Positions 7,583-14,819 of a DNA stretch of 64,000 nt are shown here, piece by piece. Made by a program: the position numbers and the translations under genes. Numbering within the stretch: position 1 is the stretch's first letter; every line of letters starts with the position of its first letter. Under the pieces are notes generated by a model. It had not been told where the DNA came from and made no database searches. It saw nothing but the letters and a program-made list of their open reading frames with translations. The DNA comes from Streptomyces noursei (lineage in GTDB: Bacteria; Actinomycetota; Actinomycetes; Streptomycetales; Streptomycetaceae): assembly GCF_016917755.1 (NCBI RefSeq), contig NZ_CP070326.1:5828001-5892000 (forward strand), given 5' to 3'.

Positions 7583-8275
7583 ATGTCCGGACTGATCGAC
7601 ACCACGGAGATGTATCTCCGCACCATCCTCGAACTGGAAGAGGAGGGTGTGGTCCCCATGCGCGCCCGCATCGCGGAGCGGCTGGAACAGAGCGGCCCGA
7701 CGGTCAGCCAGACCGTGGCCCGCATGGAGCGAGACGGCCTGCTGACGGTGGCGGGCGACCGGCACCTGGAGCTGACGGAGGAGGGCCGCCGGCTGGCGAC
7801 GCGGGTGATGCGCAAGCACCGCCTCGCCGAGTGCCTGCTGGTCGACGTCATCGGGCTGGAGTGGGAGCAGGTGCACGCCGAGGCGTGCCGCTGGGAGCAC
7901 GTGATGAGCGAGGCGGTCGAGCGCCGCGTCGTGGAGCTGTTGCGCCACCCCACCGAGTCCCCGTACGGCAACCCGATCCCGGGCCTGGAGGAGCTGGGCG
8001 AGAAGGCCGAGGCCGACCCGTTCCTGGACGCCGGCATGGTGAGCCTGATGGATCTGGACGCGGGCTCCGACGGCAAGACGGCCGTGGTGCGCCGGATCGG
8101 CGAGCCCATCCAGGCCGACGCCCAGCTGATGTACACGCTGCGGCGGGCCGGGGTGCAGCCGGGCGCGGTGGTCAGCGTGACGGAGTCCCCGGGCGGGGTG
8201 CTGGTCGGCAGCAGCGGCGAGGCCGCCGAGCTGGACGCCGAAATCGCCAACCACGTCTTCGTCGCCAAGCGCTGA
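7583..8275 (+). CDS. dmdR1: DtxR-family iron-dependent repressor
   Basis: A 230-residue metal-dependent repressor that with Fe(II) binds iron boxes and silences siderophore and iron-uptake genes. The winged helix (residues 1-73) contains SGPTVSQTVARMERDGLL. Every metal ligand known from DtxR/IdeR is in its expected place: Met10, Cys102, Glu105 and His106 for the primary site, His79, Glu83 and His98 for the ancillary site. The C-terminal SH3-like domain (about 150-230) is present and full length, which distinguishes it from short MntR proteins. Of the two Streptomyces paralogues, the neighbouring UPF0309 gene suggests DmdR1, the main iron regulator. Long open frames cover the opposite strand (see findings). 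Confidence 0.92.
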   Translation: MSGLIDTTEMYLRTILELEEEGVVPMRARIAERLEQSGPTVSQTVARMERDGLLTVAGDRHLELTEEGRRLATRVMRKHRLAECLLVDVIGLEWEQVHAEACRWEHVMSEAVERRVVELLRHPTESPYGNPIPGLEELGEKAEADPFLDAGMVSLMDLDAGSDGKTAVVRRIGEPIQADAQLMYTLRRAGVQPGAVVSVTESPGGVLVGSSGEAAELDAEIANHVFVAKR

Positions 8276-8320
8276 GCCCACGCTGCCGCGCACCGGGCCT
8301 TCGGGGCCACGGGCCCTCTG

Positions 8321-8534
8321 GGGCCTGTCGTCAAACGTCCGCCTGCCGCTCGTCGCCTGGCACGTCCCCCCGCCCGAACCGGCTTCGCACGGCTCGGGCG
8401 GGGGCCCTTCGCCGCACCGGGCGACGACCCCGGTACGCCCGTACAGGGGCCCTCGCCGGGCACGCCGAGAAGCGCGCACCGGACGCCGCGCGGCCCGCCC
8501 TCCGGGCGGACGACGGGAGTTTGACGGCAGGCCC
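8321..8534. mobile_element. putative miniature inverted-repeat element
   Basis: The segment is bounded by GGGCCTGTCGTCAAA at the left and TTTGACGGCAGGCCC at the right, which are reverse complements at 14 of 15 positions. The interior is GC-rich, has no coding capacity and contains a nested hairpin (8367-8404). This terminal sequence is one I recognise from many Streptomyces intergenic regions. No clear target-site duplication was seen, so it may be an old or non-autonomous copy. Confidence 0.5.
8367..8404 (+). terminator. stem-loop, possible dmdR1 terminator
   Basis: Arms CCCCCGCCCGAACCG (8367-8381) and CGGCTCGGGCGGGGG (8390-8404) pair over 15 positions with one A-C mismatch around an 8-base loop. 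It starts about 90 bases after the dmdR1 stop, inside the putative mini-element. Confidence 0.5.
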
Positions 8535-8786
8535 TAGCGGCATGGGCCTCCGGCACATTCGCACTCTCCTCCCGTAGCGCCCCATGAGCCCGCTGACCTG
8601 CGCTGATGTGGAGGGCGGCGGGCTCGTCAACTCCCGGTGCGATGAACGGTCTTGTGCGAATCCGTGCGGATCGGCCGCTCTCGTGTCACTCTGGCGCTGA
8701 CGCATGGCCATGCGTCGTCACTCCCGCGTGATGCGCTGACGGCCGAGGGGGCTCGGATGCGTCCACTGAGTCCGGTCGAGGACGGT

Positions 8787-8820
8787 CAGGGCCCCGGCGC
8801 TGCGAGCTGCCGGGGCCCTG
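8787..8820 (+). terminator. stem-loop terminator with no obvious upstream gene
   Basis: A perfect 12-base-pair stem CAGGGCCCCGGC/GCCGGGGCCCTG with a 10-base loop. The closest stop codon on the plus strand is dmdR1, 510 bases earlier, so the stem could end an unannotated small RNA. Confidence 0.5.
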
Positions 8821-9048
8821 CCTCCCCATGTCCCCCCACCGCGACCCGGAGCCCCGAGCTCTCAGGGTCGTTCCCCACGGGCCCCCTTCCCGGTAGGGCC
8901 CGCCTCCCGGCAGATGTCTCCCCGTGGTGGGCGTGGCCAATCCCGCAGCATGGTCACTCGAAAGTGGGGTGTTGGGCGCGACAGCGGTCTGTTCGAATAC
9001 GCATTCGATAATGTGGGGCGTACGGGGCTTACCAGGGGACGATTGGGG

Positions 9049-9936
9049 GTGCCAGGGCACATGGTGCGGCGTATCGATGTGACGGGGTCCGGCGGCGTGC
9101 GGCTCGCGGCCTGGGAATTCACCGACCCGCCCAAGAGCGGCGGCGGGCTGGAGGAGGACGGGCGGCGGCCTGGTGTGCTGCTGCTCCACGGCCTGATGGG
9201 GCGGGCCTCCCACTGGGCGGACACCGCGCGCCGGTTGAGCGCGGCGCACCGCGCGGTCGCCCTCGACCAGCGCGGCCACGGCCGCAGTGACAAGCCCGTC
9301 GAGGGGCCCCTCGACCGCGCCGCCTACGTCGAGGACGCCATCGCCGCCATCGAGCAGCTGGAGCTGGCCCCGGCCGCCCTGGTCGGCCACGCCATGGGCG
9401 CCCTGACGGCCTGGCAGGTCGCGGCCCGGCGCCCGGATCTGGTCCGGGCCCTGGTGATCTGCGACATGCGCGCCTCTGCGCTGGGAGCGGCCTCGCAGCG
9501 CGAATGGGCGGAGTGGTTCCGCTCCTGGCCGGTGCCGTTCGCCACGCTCGCGGACGTCCGCAAGTGGTTCGGCGAGGACGACCCGACGCTGGAGCGCCCC
9601 CGGCCGGCCCGCGGGGAGTTCTTCGCCGAGGTGATGGCCGAGCGCGCCGACGGCTGGCGCCCGGTCTTCTCCCGCCGTCAGATGCTCAGCGCCCGCGAGA
9701 CCTGGGTGCACGACGCCCACTGGGAAGAGCTCGCCCAGGTCGCCTGCCCCACCCTCGTCGTCCGGGGCCTCGACGCCGAGCTGGGCCGCGCCGAGGCCCA
9801 GGAGATGGTCCGGGTGCTGCCGTGCGGCGAGTACGCCGAGATCCCCGAGGCCGGCCATCTGCTGCCCTGGGAGCAGCCCGACGCCTGGTGCCGCGTCATC
9901 GAGCCGTTCCTCGGCGCGCTGACGCCCCAGCCCTGA
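9049..9936 (+). CDS. alpha/beta-hydrolase-fold protein lacking the nucleophile serine
   Basis: A 295-residue single-domain alpha/beta-hydrolase fold: GVLLLHGLMGRASHW (oxyanion strand), DQRGHGRSDKP, and a C-terminal AGHLLPWEQPD segment supplying the expected histidine, with an aspartate in RGLDAELGRAE. The nucleophile elbow, normally Gly-x-Ser-x-Gly, reads GHAMGAL, so alanine sits where the catalytic serine should be; the codons are unambiguous. The protein is therefore unlikely to be an ordinary serine esterase and may be a binding protein or use another mechanism. GTG at 9049 (after AGGGGACGATTGG) is taken as start; ATG at 9061 is the alternative. It is convergent with a lipoprotein gene. 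Confidence 0.85.
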   Translation: MPGHMVRRIDVTGSGGVRLAAWEFTDPPKSGGGLEEDGRRPGVLLLHGLMGRASHWADTARRLSAAHRAVALDQRGHGRSDKPVEGPLDRAAYVEDAIAAIEQLELAPAALVGHAMGALTAWQVAARRPDLVRALVICDMRASALGAASQREWAEWFRSWPVPFATLADVRKWFGEDDPTLERPRPARGEFFAEVMAERADGWRPVFSRRQMLSARETWVHDAHWEELAQVACPTLVVRGLDAELGRAEAQEMVRVLPCGEYAEIPEAGHLLPWEQPDAWCRVIEPFLGALTPQP

Positions 9937-10062
9937 CCACCGGGACGGGTGCGGCAGGTCCCTCGGTCGTCGATGCGGCCGTACTGTACGGTCGACCCAA
10001 ACACCGTCCATCGCGCAGATATTGACGTGCAGTCAAGTACTGGTGACGGGGGCGGGCCGCCG

Positions 10063-10725
10063 TCAGCCGGCGCCGTCGAACTTCCAGATGAACGGCCGGG
10101 CGGCGCCCTCCTCGCCCCAGTGGACCTCCAAGGACGTGGAGTGCTCGGGAATCATGTACGTCTGGCAGATGGTGTGGCTCTCGCCGACCTGCCAGTTGTC
10201 GATGTCGATCGGGTCCTCGCAGCCGGGAAGGCTCTCCGGGGCGCCGATGAGCAGCCCGCCGCGCTGCCCGTCCGCGTAGATCTCGGTGCCGTTGTCCACC
10301 TTCGGTAGACCCTTGACGATGCCGGGACCCTTGTTGGTGAACTTCACATAGGCGGTCACGGCGACCAGGCCCTTGGCGTCCTCCGGGCTCTGGACCACTT
10401 TCCTCGCCTCGGCCTCGGTGCCGACGTGAACCTTCTGCGCGACGACCTCGTAGGTGGTTTTCCCGGACTCTTCCTTGTACTGCCCGGTGCCGCTCCGGCC
10501 GGGCCGCAGTACGCCGCCGGACGGCTCGGACGGCTCGGGCGACTGGGTCGGCTTCTCGTCGGCCGCGGCCACGGCGTCCGCGGAGTTCTTCCCGTCGTCC
10601 ACCCCGGAACCGGAACCGGGAGCGGAGCTCGACGCGTCCTTGTTCCCACCGCAGGCGGTCAGTGCCAGTGCCAGTACGGCAACCGGTGCGGCGGCGCGCA
10701 GCCAGACGCTCCTCGTGTGCAGCAC
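10063..10725 (-). CDS. secreted lipoprotein of unknown function
   Basis: A 220-residue protein with a lipoprotein signal peptide: positively charged start, hydrophobic stretch PVAVLALALTAC and lipobox LTAC with the cysteine at about residue 27. A Ser/Pro/Glu-rich linker follows (about residues 30-75), then a domain with the strands TTYEVVAQKVHVGTEAEAR, GLVAVTAYVKFTNKG and HTICQTYMIPEHSTSLEVHWG, resembling small immunoglobulin-like beta domains of bacterial lipoproteins, though I do not recognise a named family. The GTG start gives a normal signal peptide and has GGAG about ten bases before it; the longer frame would bury the signal. Two cysteines in the mature domain may form a disulfide. Confidence 0.8.
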   Translation of the reverse strand: MLHTRSVWLRAAAPVAVLALALTACGGNKDASSSAPGSGSGVDDGKNSADAVAAADEKPTQSPEPSEPSGGVLRPGRSGTGQYKEESGKTTYEVVAQKVHVGTEAEARKVVQSPEDAKGLVAVTAYVKFTNKGPGIVKGLPKVDNGTEIYADGQRGGLLIGAPESLPGCEDPIDIDNWQVGESHTICQTYMIPEHSTSLEVHWGEEGAARPFIWKFDGAG

Positions 10726-11093
10726 AACGCTCTCCAGGTCCTTGCTTCCCCCGTTGCACAGCACCGTTGCCCAGTGCGCGCGAACGACTGTGAGAGCGGA
10801 GCATAAGAGTGCGATTTCCGCCGTGTCGAAACGTGGAATGCGGGTGCTCGTCGCCTTCCGTTCTGCCGACACGGGAGCGTCCCGACTCTTTCGTCGCAAT
10901 TCCTGCATAACGGCCCGATGATTCGGTACCACCCTGGACCAATTGAAGGCGAATTCAGGGGAATTGCAGTCCGGTGAAGCCGCCGACGGTAATCCCCGGA
11001 CAAAAGTTGTGCCGGGTTTTGGGCAAGGGGTGGGGCGGGTGGCTGTCGTCGTGCCGACAGAGGCACCGCCGCGCTACGCGAGGGGCGCTCCGC
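10726..11093. other. intergenic region, nothing clear
   Basis: 368 bases between the lipoprotein start and the end of the next minus-strand gene. It should contain the lipoprotein promoter and the end signal of the membrane-protein operon, but I see no strong stem-loop, repeat or gene. Confidence 0.4.
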
Positions 11094-12353
11094 TCACTCC
11101 AAGGTGCGGGTGAAGTCGCCGCGTTGGACCCGCGCGGCGAGCGAGGCGCCCGACAGCAGGGAGCCGTAACCGGTGGCCGCCCAGAGGCTCTTCTCCGCGG
11201 GCACCTCGAAGTACGGCACCGGACGGTCGTCCAGGCGGTCCGTGAGGACCTCGGGCGCGCGGCGGGTGCGCACGGCACGGAGACAGGTGTCGCAGGCGGC
11301 GACCCGGAGTTGCTCCCGGCGGCCCAGGGGCCGCCAGGGTATGCGGCGGGTCGCCGGGCCGTGGAGCGGGTGGAAGAAGCACAGCGGCAGCGTGGCGGGG
11401 GCGGGGGAGAGCGCCGCCCGGCCCTCGGCGACCAGCGCGAACACGCCCGCCAGATCCGGGACGCCGCGGGCACGGTCCAGCACCGTGCCGGCCGCGGCAT
11501 AGGCGTCCAGGGCGCGCTCGATGGCCGCCGGATCGCCGGTGGCGGCACGGGCCTCCTCGCCGAGCCGCACCACCTCCTCGCCGGCCCGCTCGCGCAGCCC
11601 GTCCTCGTCGGCCCGGTGGGCGGCGGCGAAGACGGACCGGGGCATCGCGAACGGCGTCCCGAAGTCGCGCAGCCGGGACCGGCGCCGCAGCAGCAGCCAG
11701 GCCGCGGCGAGCACCAGCACCGGCCCGACGGCCAGCGTCACGATCCGGACGACCGGGGAAGTCCCCTGTGCCGCGGGCTTCTTCGGCGAGGCGCCGCCCG
11801 AGGTGCCGAGGCCGGCGGTGCGCCGCTCGTATTCCGCGTTGCCGTTGCCGGCCTTGATGAGGTCGATCGCCCGGGATATCCGCTTGGGCAGCCCGGCGCC
11901 CTTCATGGCGTCGTCGAAGAACACCGACGCGGCGGCGCGCTCCGCCTGGTGGGCGTCGGCGGGCCATTCGCGGGCCTCGATGTCGTCGGGGTAGTGCCCG
12001 GGAGCGATGAGGATGGCCGGCCCGCCGCCCATCCGCTCGTGCACCACCTCGATCAGCTGCTCCGGCTTGCCGCCCCAGTTGTCGCCCTCGACCAGCGGGA
12101 CCAGCACGACCCGGATCGGGAGTCGGCTCTGCCGGATCTTCTGCACCAGCGTGCGCTGGTCCTCCGGCCCGACCGCCGAGGAGAGGGACGGATCGACGTA
12201 CACCGGCGAGGTGCGCAGCGCGTCGGCGATCTTCTGCCCCGGGCTCTCGGCGGCCGTGGCGGGCTCCGCGACGGCGCAGAGCAGCGCGACGGAGGCCGCC
12301 CCGACGGCAAGGACGGACCGCGGCGAACGACGGCGGCGAAGGTCAGTGGACAC
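11094..12353 (-). CDS. exported membrane protein with PVYVDP domain and Cys motif
   Basis: A 419-residue protein of a family I cannot name. A signal peptide (about 1-35, ending ATAAES) leads to an extracytoplasmic domain that begins ALRTSPVYVDPSLSSAV and ends near residue 175, followed by a low-complexity linker and one membrane helix (about 206-228) with an RRRSR stop. The cytoplasmic part ends in a cysteine pattern: CFFHPLHG at 325 and CDTC at 354-357, suggestive of metal binding. The upstream gene encodes a larger relative with two copies of the same outer domain and the same cysteine pattern; the two genes overlap by 11 bases and must act together, perhaps as an envelope sensor or anchor. 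Confidence 0.75.
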   Translation of the reverse strand: MSTDLRRRRSPRSVLAVGAASVALLCAVAEPATAAESPGQKIADALRTSPVYVDPSLSSAVGPEDQRTLVQKIRQSRLPIRVVLVPLVEGDNWGGKPEQLIEVVHERMGGGPAILIAPGHYPDDIEAREWPADAHQAERAAASVFFDDAMKGAGLPKRISRAIDLIKAGNGNAEYERRTAGLGTSGGASPKKPAAQGTSPVVRIVTLAVGPVLVLAAAWLLLRRRSRLRDFGTPFAMPRSVFAAAHRADEDGLRERAGEEVVRLGEEARAATGDPAAIERALDAYAAAGTVLDRARGVPDLAGVFALVAEGRAALSPAPATLPLCFFHPLHGPATRRIPWRPLGRREQLRVAACDTCLRAVRTRRAPEVLTDRLDDRPVPYFEVPAEKSLWAATGYGSLLSGASLAARVQRGDFTRTLE

Positions 12354-14325
12354 CGAAGGACTCCCGTACCTCGCGGGTGAGTTGATCTATGCCGGCGCCC
12401 TTGGCGAGCGACGCCAGCGGACCGGGATGCTCGGGATAGGGGCCGTAGCCCTGGCGCCCGGAGCCGTCCGCGCCGTACAGCCGCAACATCTCGCCGGGCG
12501 TCTTCAGGCAGGCCGTGCACACCGGGCCCCGGGGCGCCCGGCGACTGCCGGCGGGCCGCTTCGGTGCCCGCTCGACGGCCGTGCCGTGCAGCGGATTGCG
12601 GTGGCAGATGTGCGCCGCGGTGGACGGCTCCCGGACCGCGGCCCGGCCGGCCCGGGCCAGCACGATCGCGCAGGCCAGGCTGGCCGGGGTGGCGTCGTCG
12701 TCGATGAGGCCGTCGCTGTCGCCGTCGACCAGCAGCGCGGCCGCGTCCAGGCACTCCCAGGCCCGGCGCCGGGCCTTCTCCGGGAGCTCGGTCGCCGTCT
12801 CCAACTCGCCGGTGAGCTCCGCCACTTCTTCCCGTGCGGTGCGCCGCAGCCACGACTGCCGGGGCTGGACGGGCGCCGCCGCGGCGGCCAGGGACCGGGC
12901 GCGGCCCCGGACCAGCGAACGGACGAGCGCCCAGACCGCCACCACCAGTCCGAAGAGCAGCAGCGCGGCCAGTCCGCCGATGAACAGCCCGGCCCGGAAG
13001 TCCCCGCTGAACAGGCGGGGAAGCCTCTGCTCCGCGGCCGGGTCCGGCGCGGGCCGTGGTGGGTACGGCTGGTCGGCGTGCGGGGACTTGGGGGCCTTGG
13101 AGAGGTAGGTGAGCAGCTTGTCCAGCTGGGAACCGAGCGGGCCGGTGGCGGGATCCGCGTAGACGAGGTCGCGGGGGCGGCCGTAGAGATACCCGGAGTC
13201 CACCGGGGTGCCGTAGTTGACGATCTCGATGCCGCCGCCCGTCGGTTCGGCGAAGACGAACAGGGCGTCACGGTGCAGCCGGTCGTGCAGGGCCTTCGCC
13301 AGGCGGTCCTCGTCGCCCTGCGACTCGTCGTCCGTCGAGGTGGGTACGACGGCGATCAGGACGGGGACGGGCAGGGCGCCGATCCGCTTGCGCAACTCGG
13401 CCCGCCGGCCGGCGTCCAGGGAGGACGGGCTCTCGGGGTCGACGTAGAGCGGGTCATGGCGGAGACCCTCGGCGACCCGGTCGACGCGGGCCCGCATGTC
13501 GGCGGCCGTCGGCACCGAACCGTCCCCGGTGGTGGTGTCGTCGAACACCCGCGACGCGGTGAGGGCCAGCAGTCCCGCGAGCGCCAGCGCGCCGAGCTCC
13601 AGCAGCGGCCACCGCCGGCCGCCGGGGGAACGGGCTTCGCCCTCCTCGCGCCGGAGCCGGCGCCTGCGCACCGCGTACTTCACGATCAGCAGCGCGGTCA
13701 GCGGCACCCCGGTGACCGCGACGCCGGTCAGGAAGCTCTGGTCCTCCCGATCCGTCCGCGAGGTGTGCAGCGCGGGCGGCTCATGGGAGTTGTACGCGCC
13801 GCCGTATGCGGTGCGGGCCTTGTCGGCGCGCTGGTTGGCCTGTCCCGAGGTGAGCACGTCCACGAAGTGCCGGAACTCCTCGCGGGGCGTGGCGTCCGTG
13901 GGCATCTCGTAGCTGGTCGCGGTCTGCGCGTCCTGTGCGCCCGGCACGCTCACCCCGTAGGTCTGCACGTCCATCAGGCCCATCTCGGACAGCGAGACAT
14001 ACAGCCCCTTGCGCCCGAGGCGGTCGTGGATCCCCGCGAGCAGTCCGGAATCCGGGCCGCCGGAGGTGTGGAGCGGGAGCACGACGAGGTACGTCGGAAC
14101 GTGCAGCCGCTTCGCCTCCGCGGCGAAGGCGGGGGCCGTCGACCGGGGCACGGCGCGCGGCAGTTGGTCGCTGATGTAGACCGGATCGCGCCGGAGTTGC
14201 TCGGCGAGATAGGCGGACTGGCTCTGGGCATCCGCGCTTGCGGCCGAGCCCGCGCTTGCGGCGTGCGCACCGTCGGCGGCGAGCAGCACCGTGCCGGCGG
14301 CGAAGAGCGCCGCCAACCACCTCAT
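12343..14325 (-). CDS. multi-domain membrane protein, paralogue of the downstream gene
   Basis: A 660-residue protein. Order: signal peptide (about 1-23), outer domain A starting QLRRDPVYISDQLPRAV, two membrane helices (VAVTGVPLTALLIVKYAV and LLELGALALAGLLAL), outer domain B starting GLRHDPLYVDPESPSSL, a third helix (LFIGGLAALLLFGLVVAVW), then a cytoplasmic helical part ending with CHRNPLHG (from 574) and CTAC (603-606). Domains A and B and the single domain of the downstream gene clearly share the DP-[VL]-Y-[VI] start and a PVP/VLPL strand, so they arose by duplication. The ATG is preceded by GGAG; GTG one codon earlier has better spacing. Function unknown. Confidence 0.75.
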   Translation of the reverse strand: MRWLAALFAAGTVLLAADGAHAASAGSAASADAQSQSAYLAEQLRRDPVYISDQLPRAVPRSTAPAFAAEAKRLHVPTYLVVLPLHTSGGPDSGLLAGIHDRLGRKGLYVSLSEMGLMDVQTYGVSVPGAQDAQTATSYEMPTDATPREEFRHFVDVLTSGQANQRADKARTAYGGAYNSHEPPALHTSRTDREDQSFLTGVAVTGVPLTALLIVKYAVRRRRLRREEGEARSPGGRRWPLLELGALALAGLLALTASRVFDDTTTGDGSVPTAADMRARVDRVAEGLRHDPLYVDPESPSSLDAGRRAELRKRIGALPVPVLIAVVPTSTDDESQGDEDRLAKALHDRLHRDALFVFAEPTGGGIEIVNYGTPVDSGYLYGRPRDLVYADPATGPLGSQLDKLLTYLSKAPKSPHADQPYPPRPAPDPAAEQRLPRLFSGDFRAGLFIGGLAALLLFGLVVAVWALVRSLVRGRARSLAAAAAPVQPRQSWLRRTAREEVAELTGELETATELPEKARRRAWECLDAAALLVDGDSDGLIDDDATPASLACAIVLARAGRAAVREPSTAAHICHRNPLHGTAVERAPKRPAGSRRAPRGPVCTACLKTPGEMLRLYGADGSGRQGYGPYPEHPGPLASLAKGAGIDQLTREVRESFGVH

Positions 14326-14373
14326 CACCAGCACCACTCCGGCGCGCGACACCGCTTCCACCACCCCTCGTTC

Positions 14374-14415
14374 ACGTCGTTGCGTCGACGTTGATGTTGA
14401 CGTCGGCGTTGACGC
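14374..14415. repeat. short repetitive GTTGACGTC-type tract
   Basis: A 42-base run of ACG, TCG, GCG and TTG triplets, with GTTGA occurring three times, about 50-90 bases before the start of the minus-strand membrane-protein gene. It could be a cluster of half-sites for a regulator or simple slippage. Confidence 0.45.
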
Positions 14416-14693
14416 TACAGCGGTTGTGCGGGGGGCGGGGAAGGCTGTGGATAACGTCCCGGCAACGGCGTGAGCGGGGTGGTGGTGGGCGGTGGCGGGT
14501 GTGTGGTTGGGCGGGGGCGCTGTTGCTTGTGGTGGGTTTCGGGGGCCTGTGGGGCGGGCCTGCGGGGGTGGAGGACTTAAGGGCCGTCGTGGTGGTCCTG
14601 TAGCCAGAAGCGTGGGTGGAGGGTGAGCACCCCTGACCTCGCTTCCTTCTTCCCACAGGGGGCGGGGGCTGGCGCGGACGACGACGGCGGGGA

Positions 14694-14770
14694 GGGTGTG
14701 GGGCCTTCGGGGTGGGTGCGCGGACGTAAAGCGCAGCAGTCCGCGCACCCACCCCGAAGGCCCCACACCC
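14694..14770 (-). ncRNA. long perfect hairpin, conserved-loop family copy 3
   Basis: Bases 14694-14725 are the exact reverse complement of 14739-14770, a 32-base-pair perfect stem. The loop with closing pair is CGTAAAGCGCAGCAG on the plus strand, so CTGCTGCGCTTTACG in the minus direction. It begins 49 bases after the stop of the minus-strand MFS gene. Loop and orientation relative to the preceding gene match copies 1 and 2, while the stem sequence (for example CCTTCGGGG in the arm) is unique to this copy. Confidence 0.8.
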
Positions 14771-14819
14771 GCCACCCACCAGCAGCACCAGCGGCGGCGG
14801 ACCCCGCCCCAACAAACCC

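Larger units (their letters stand above)
8276..9048. other. 773-base intergenic region with several inverted repeats
   Basis: No convincing gene lies between dmdR1 and the hydrolase-fold gene. It holds a stem-loop at 8367-8404, a 214-base segment with terminal inverted repeats (8321-8534), a 16-base perfect palindrome ACGCATGGCCATGCGT at 8700-8715, and a terminator-like hairpin at 8787-8820. Because the last hairpin has no gene ending before it on the plus strand, a small untranslated RNA between about 8640 and 8820 is possible. The final 130 bases are somewhat AT-richer and should carry the promoter of the downstream gene. Confidence 0.6.
14326..14819. other. intergenic region with hairpin copy 3 and a TTG/ACG repeat
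   Basis: Between the MFS gene end and the membrane-protein operon start, both on the minus strand. It contains the third conserved-loop hairpin (14694-14770), a short TTG/ACG/TCG-rich repeat immediately before the operon (14374-14415), and very G-rich sequence between them. No gene was found. Confidence 0.6.

Noticed and set aside
4914..7595. 893-codon open frame on the plus strand overlapping the PAS gene and running into the SIS gene
   Set aside because: It covers real genes in another frame, is Arg/Gly/Pro-rich with no domain, and reflects GC-driven stop scarcity.
8652..9011. Plus-strand open frame of 119 codons before the hydrolase gene
   Set aside because: It crosses the palindrome and terminator stem, has no ribosome site and no domain.
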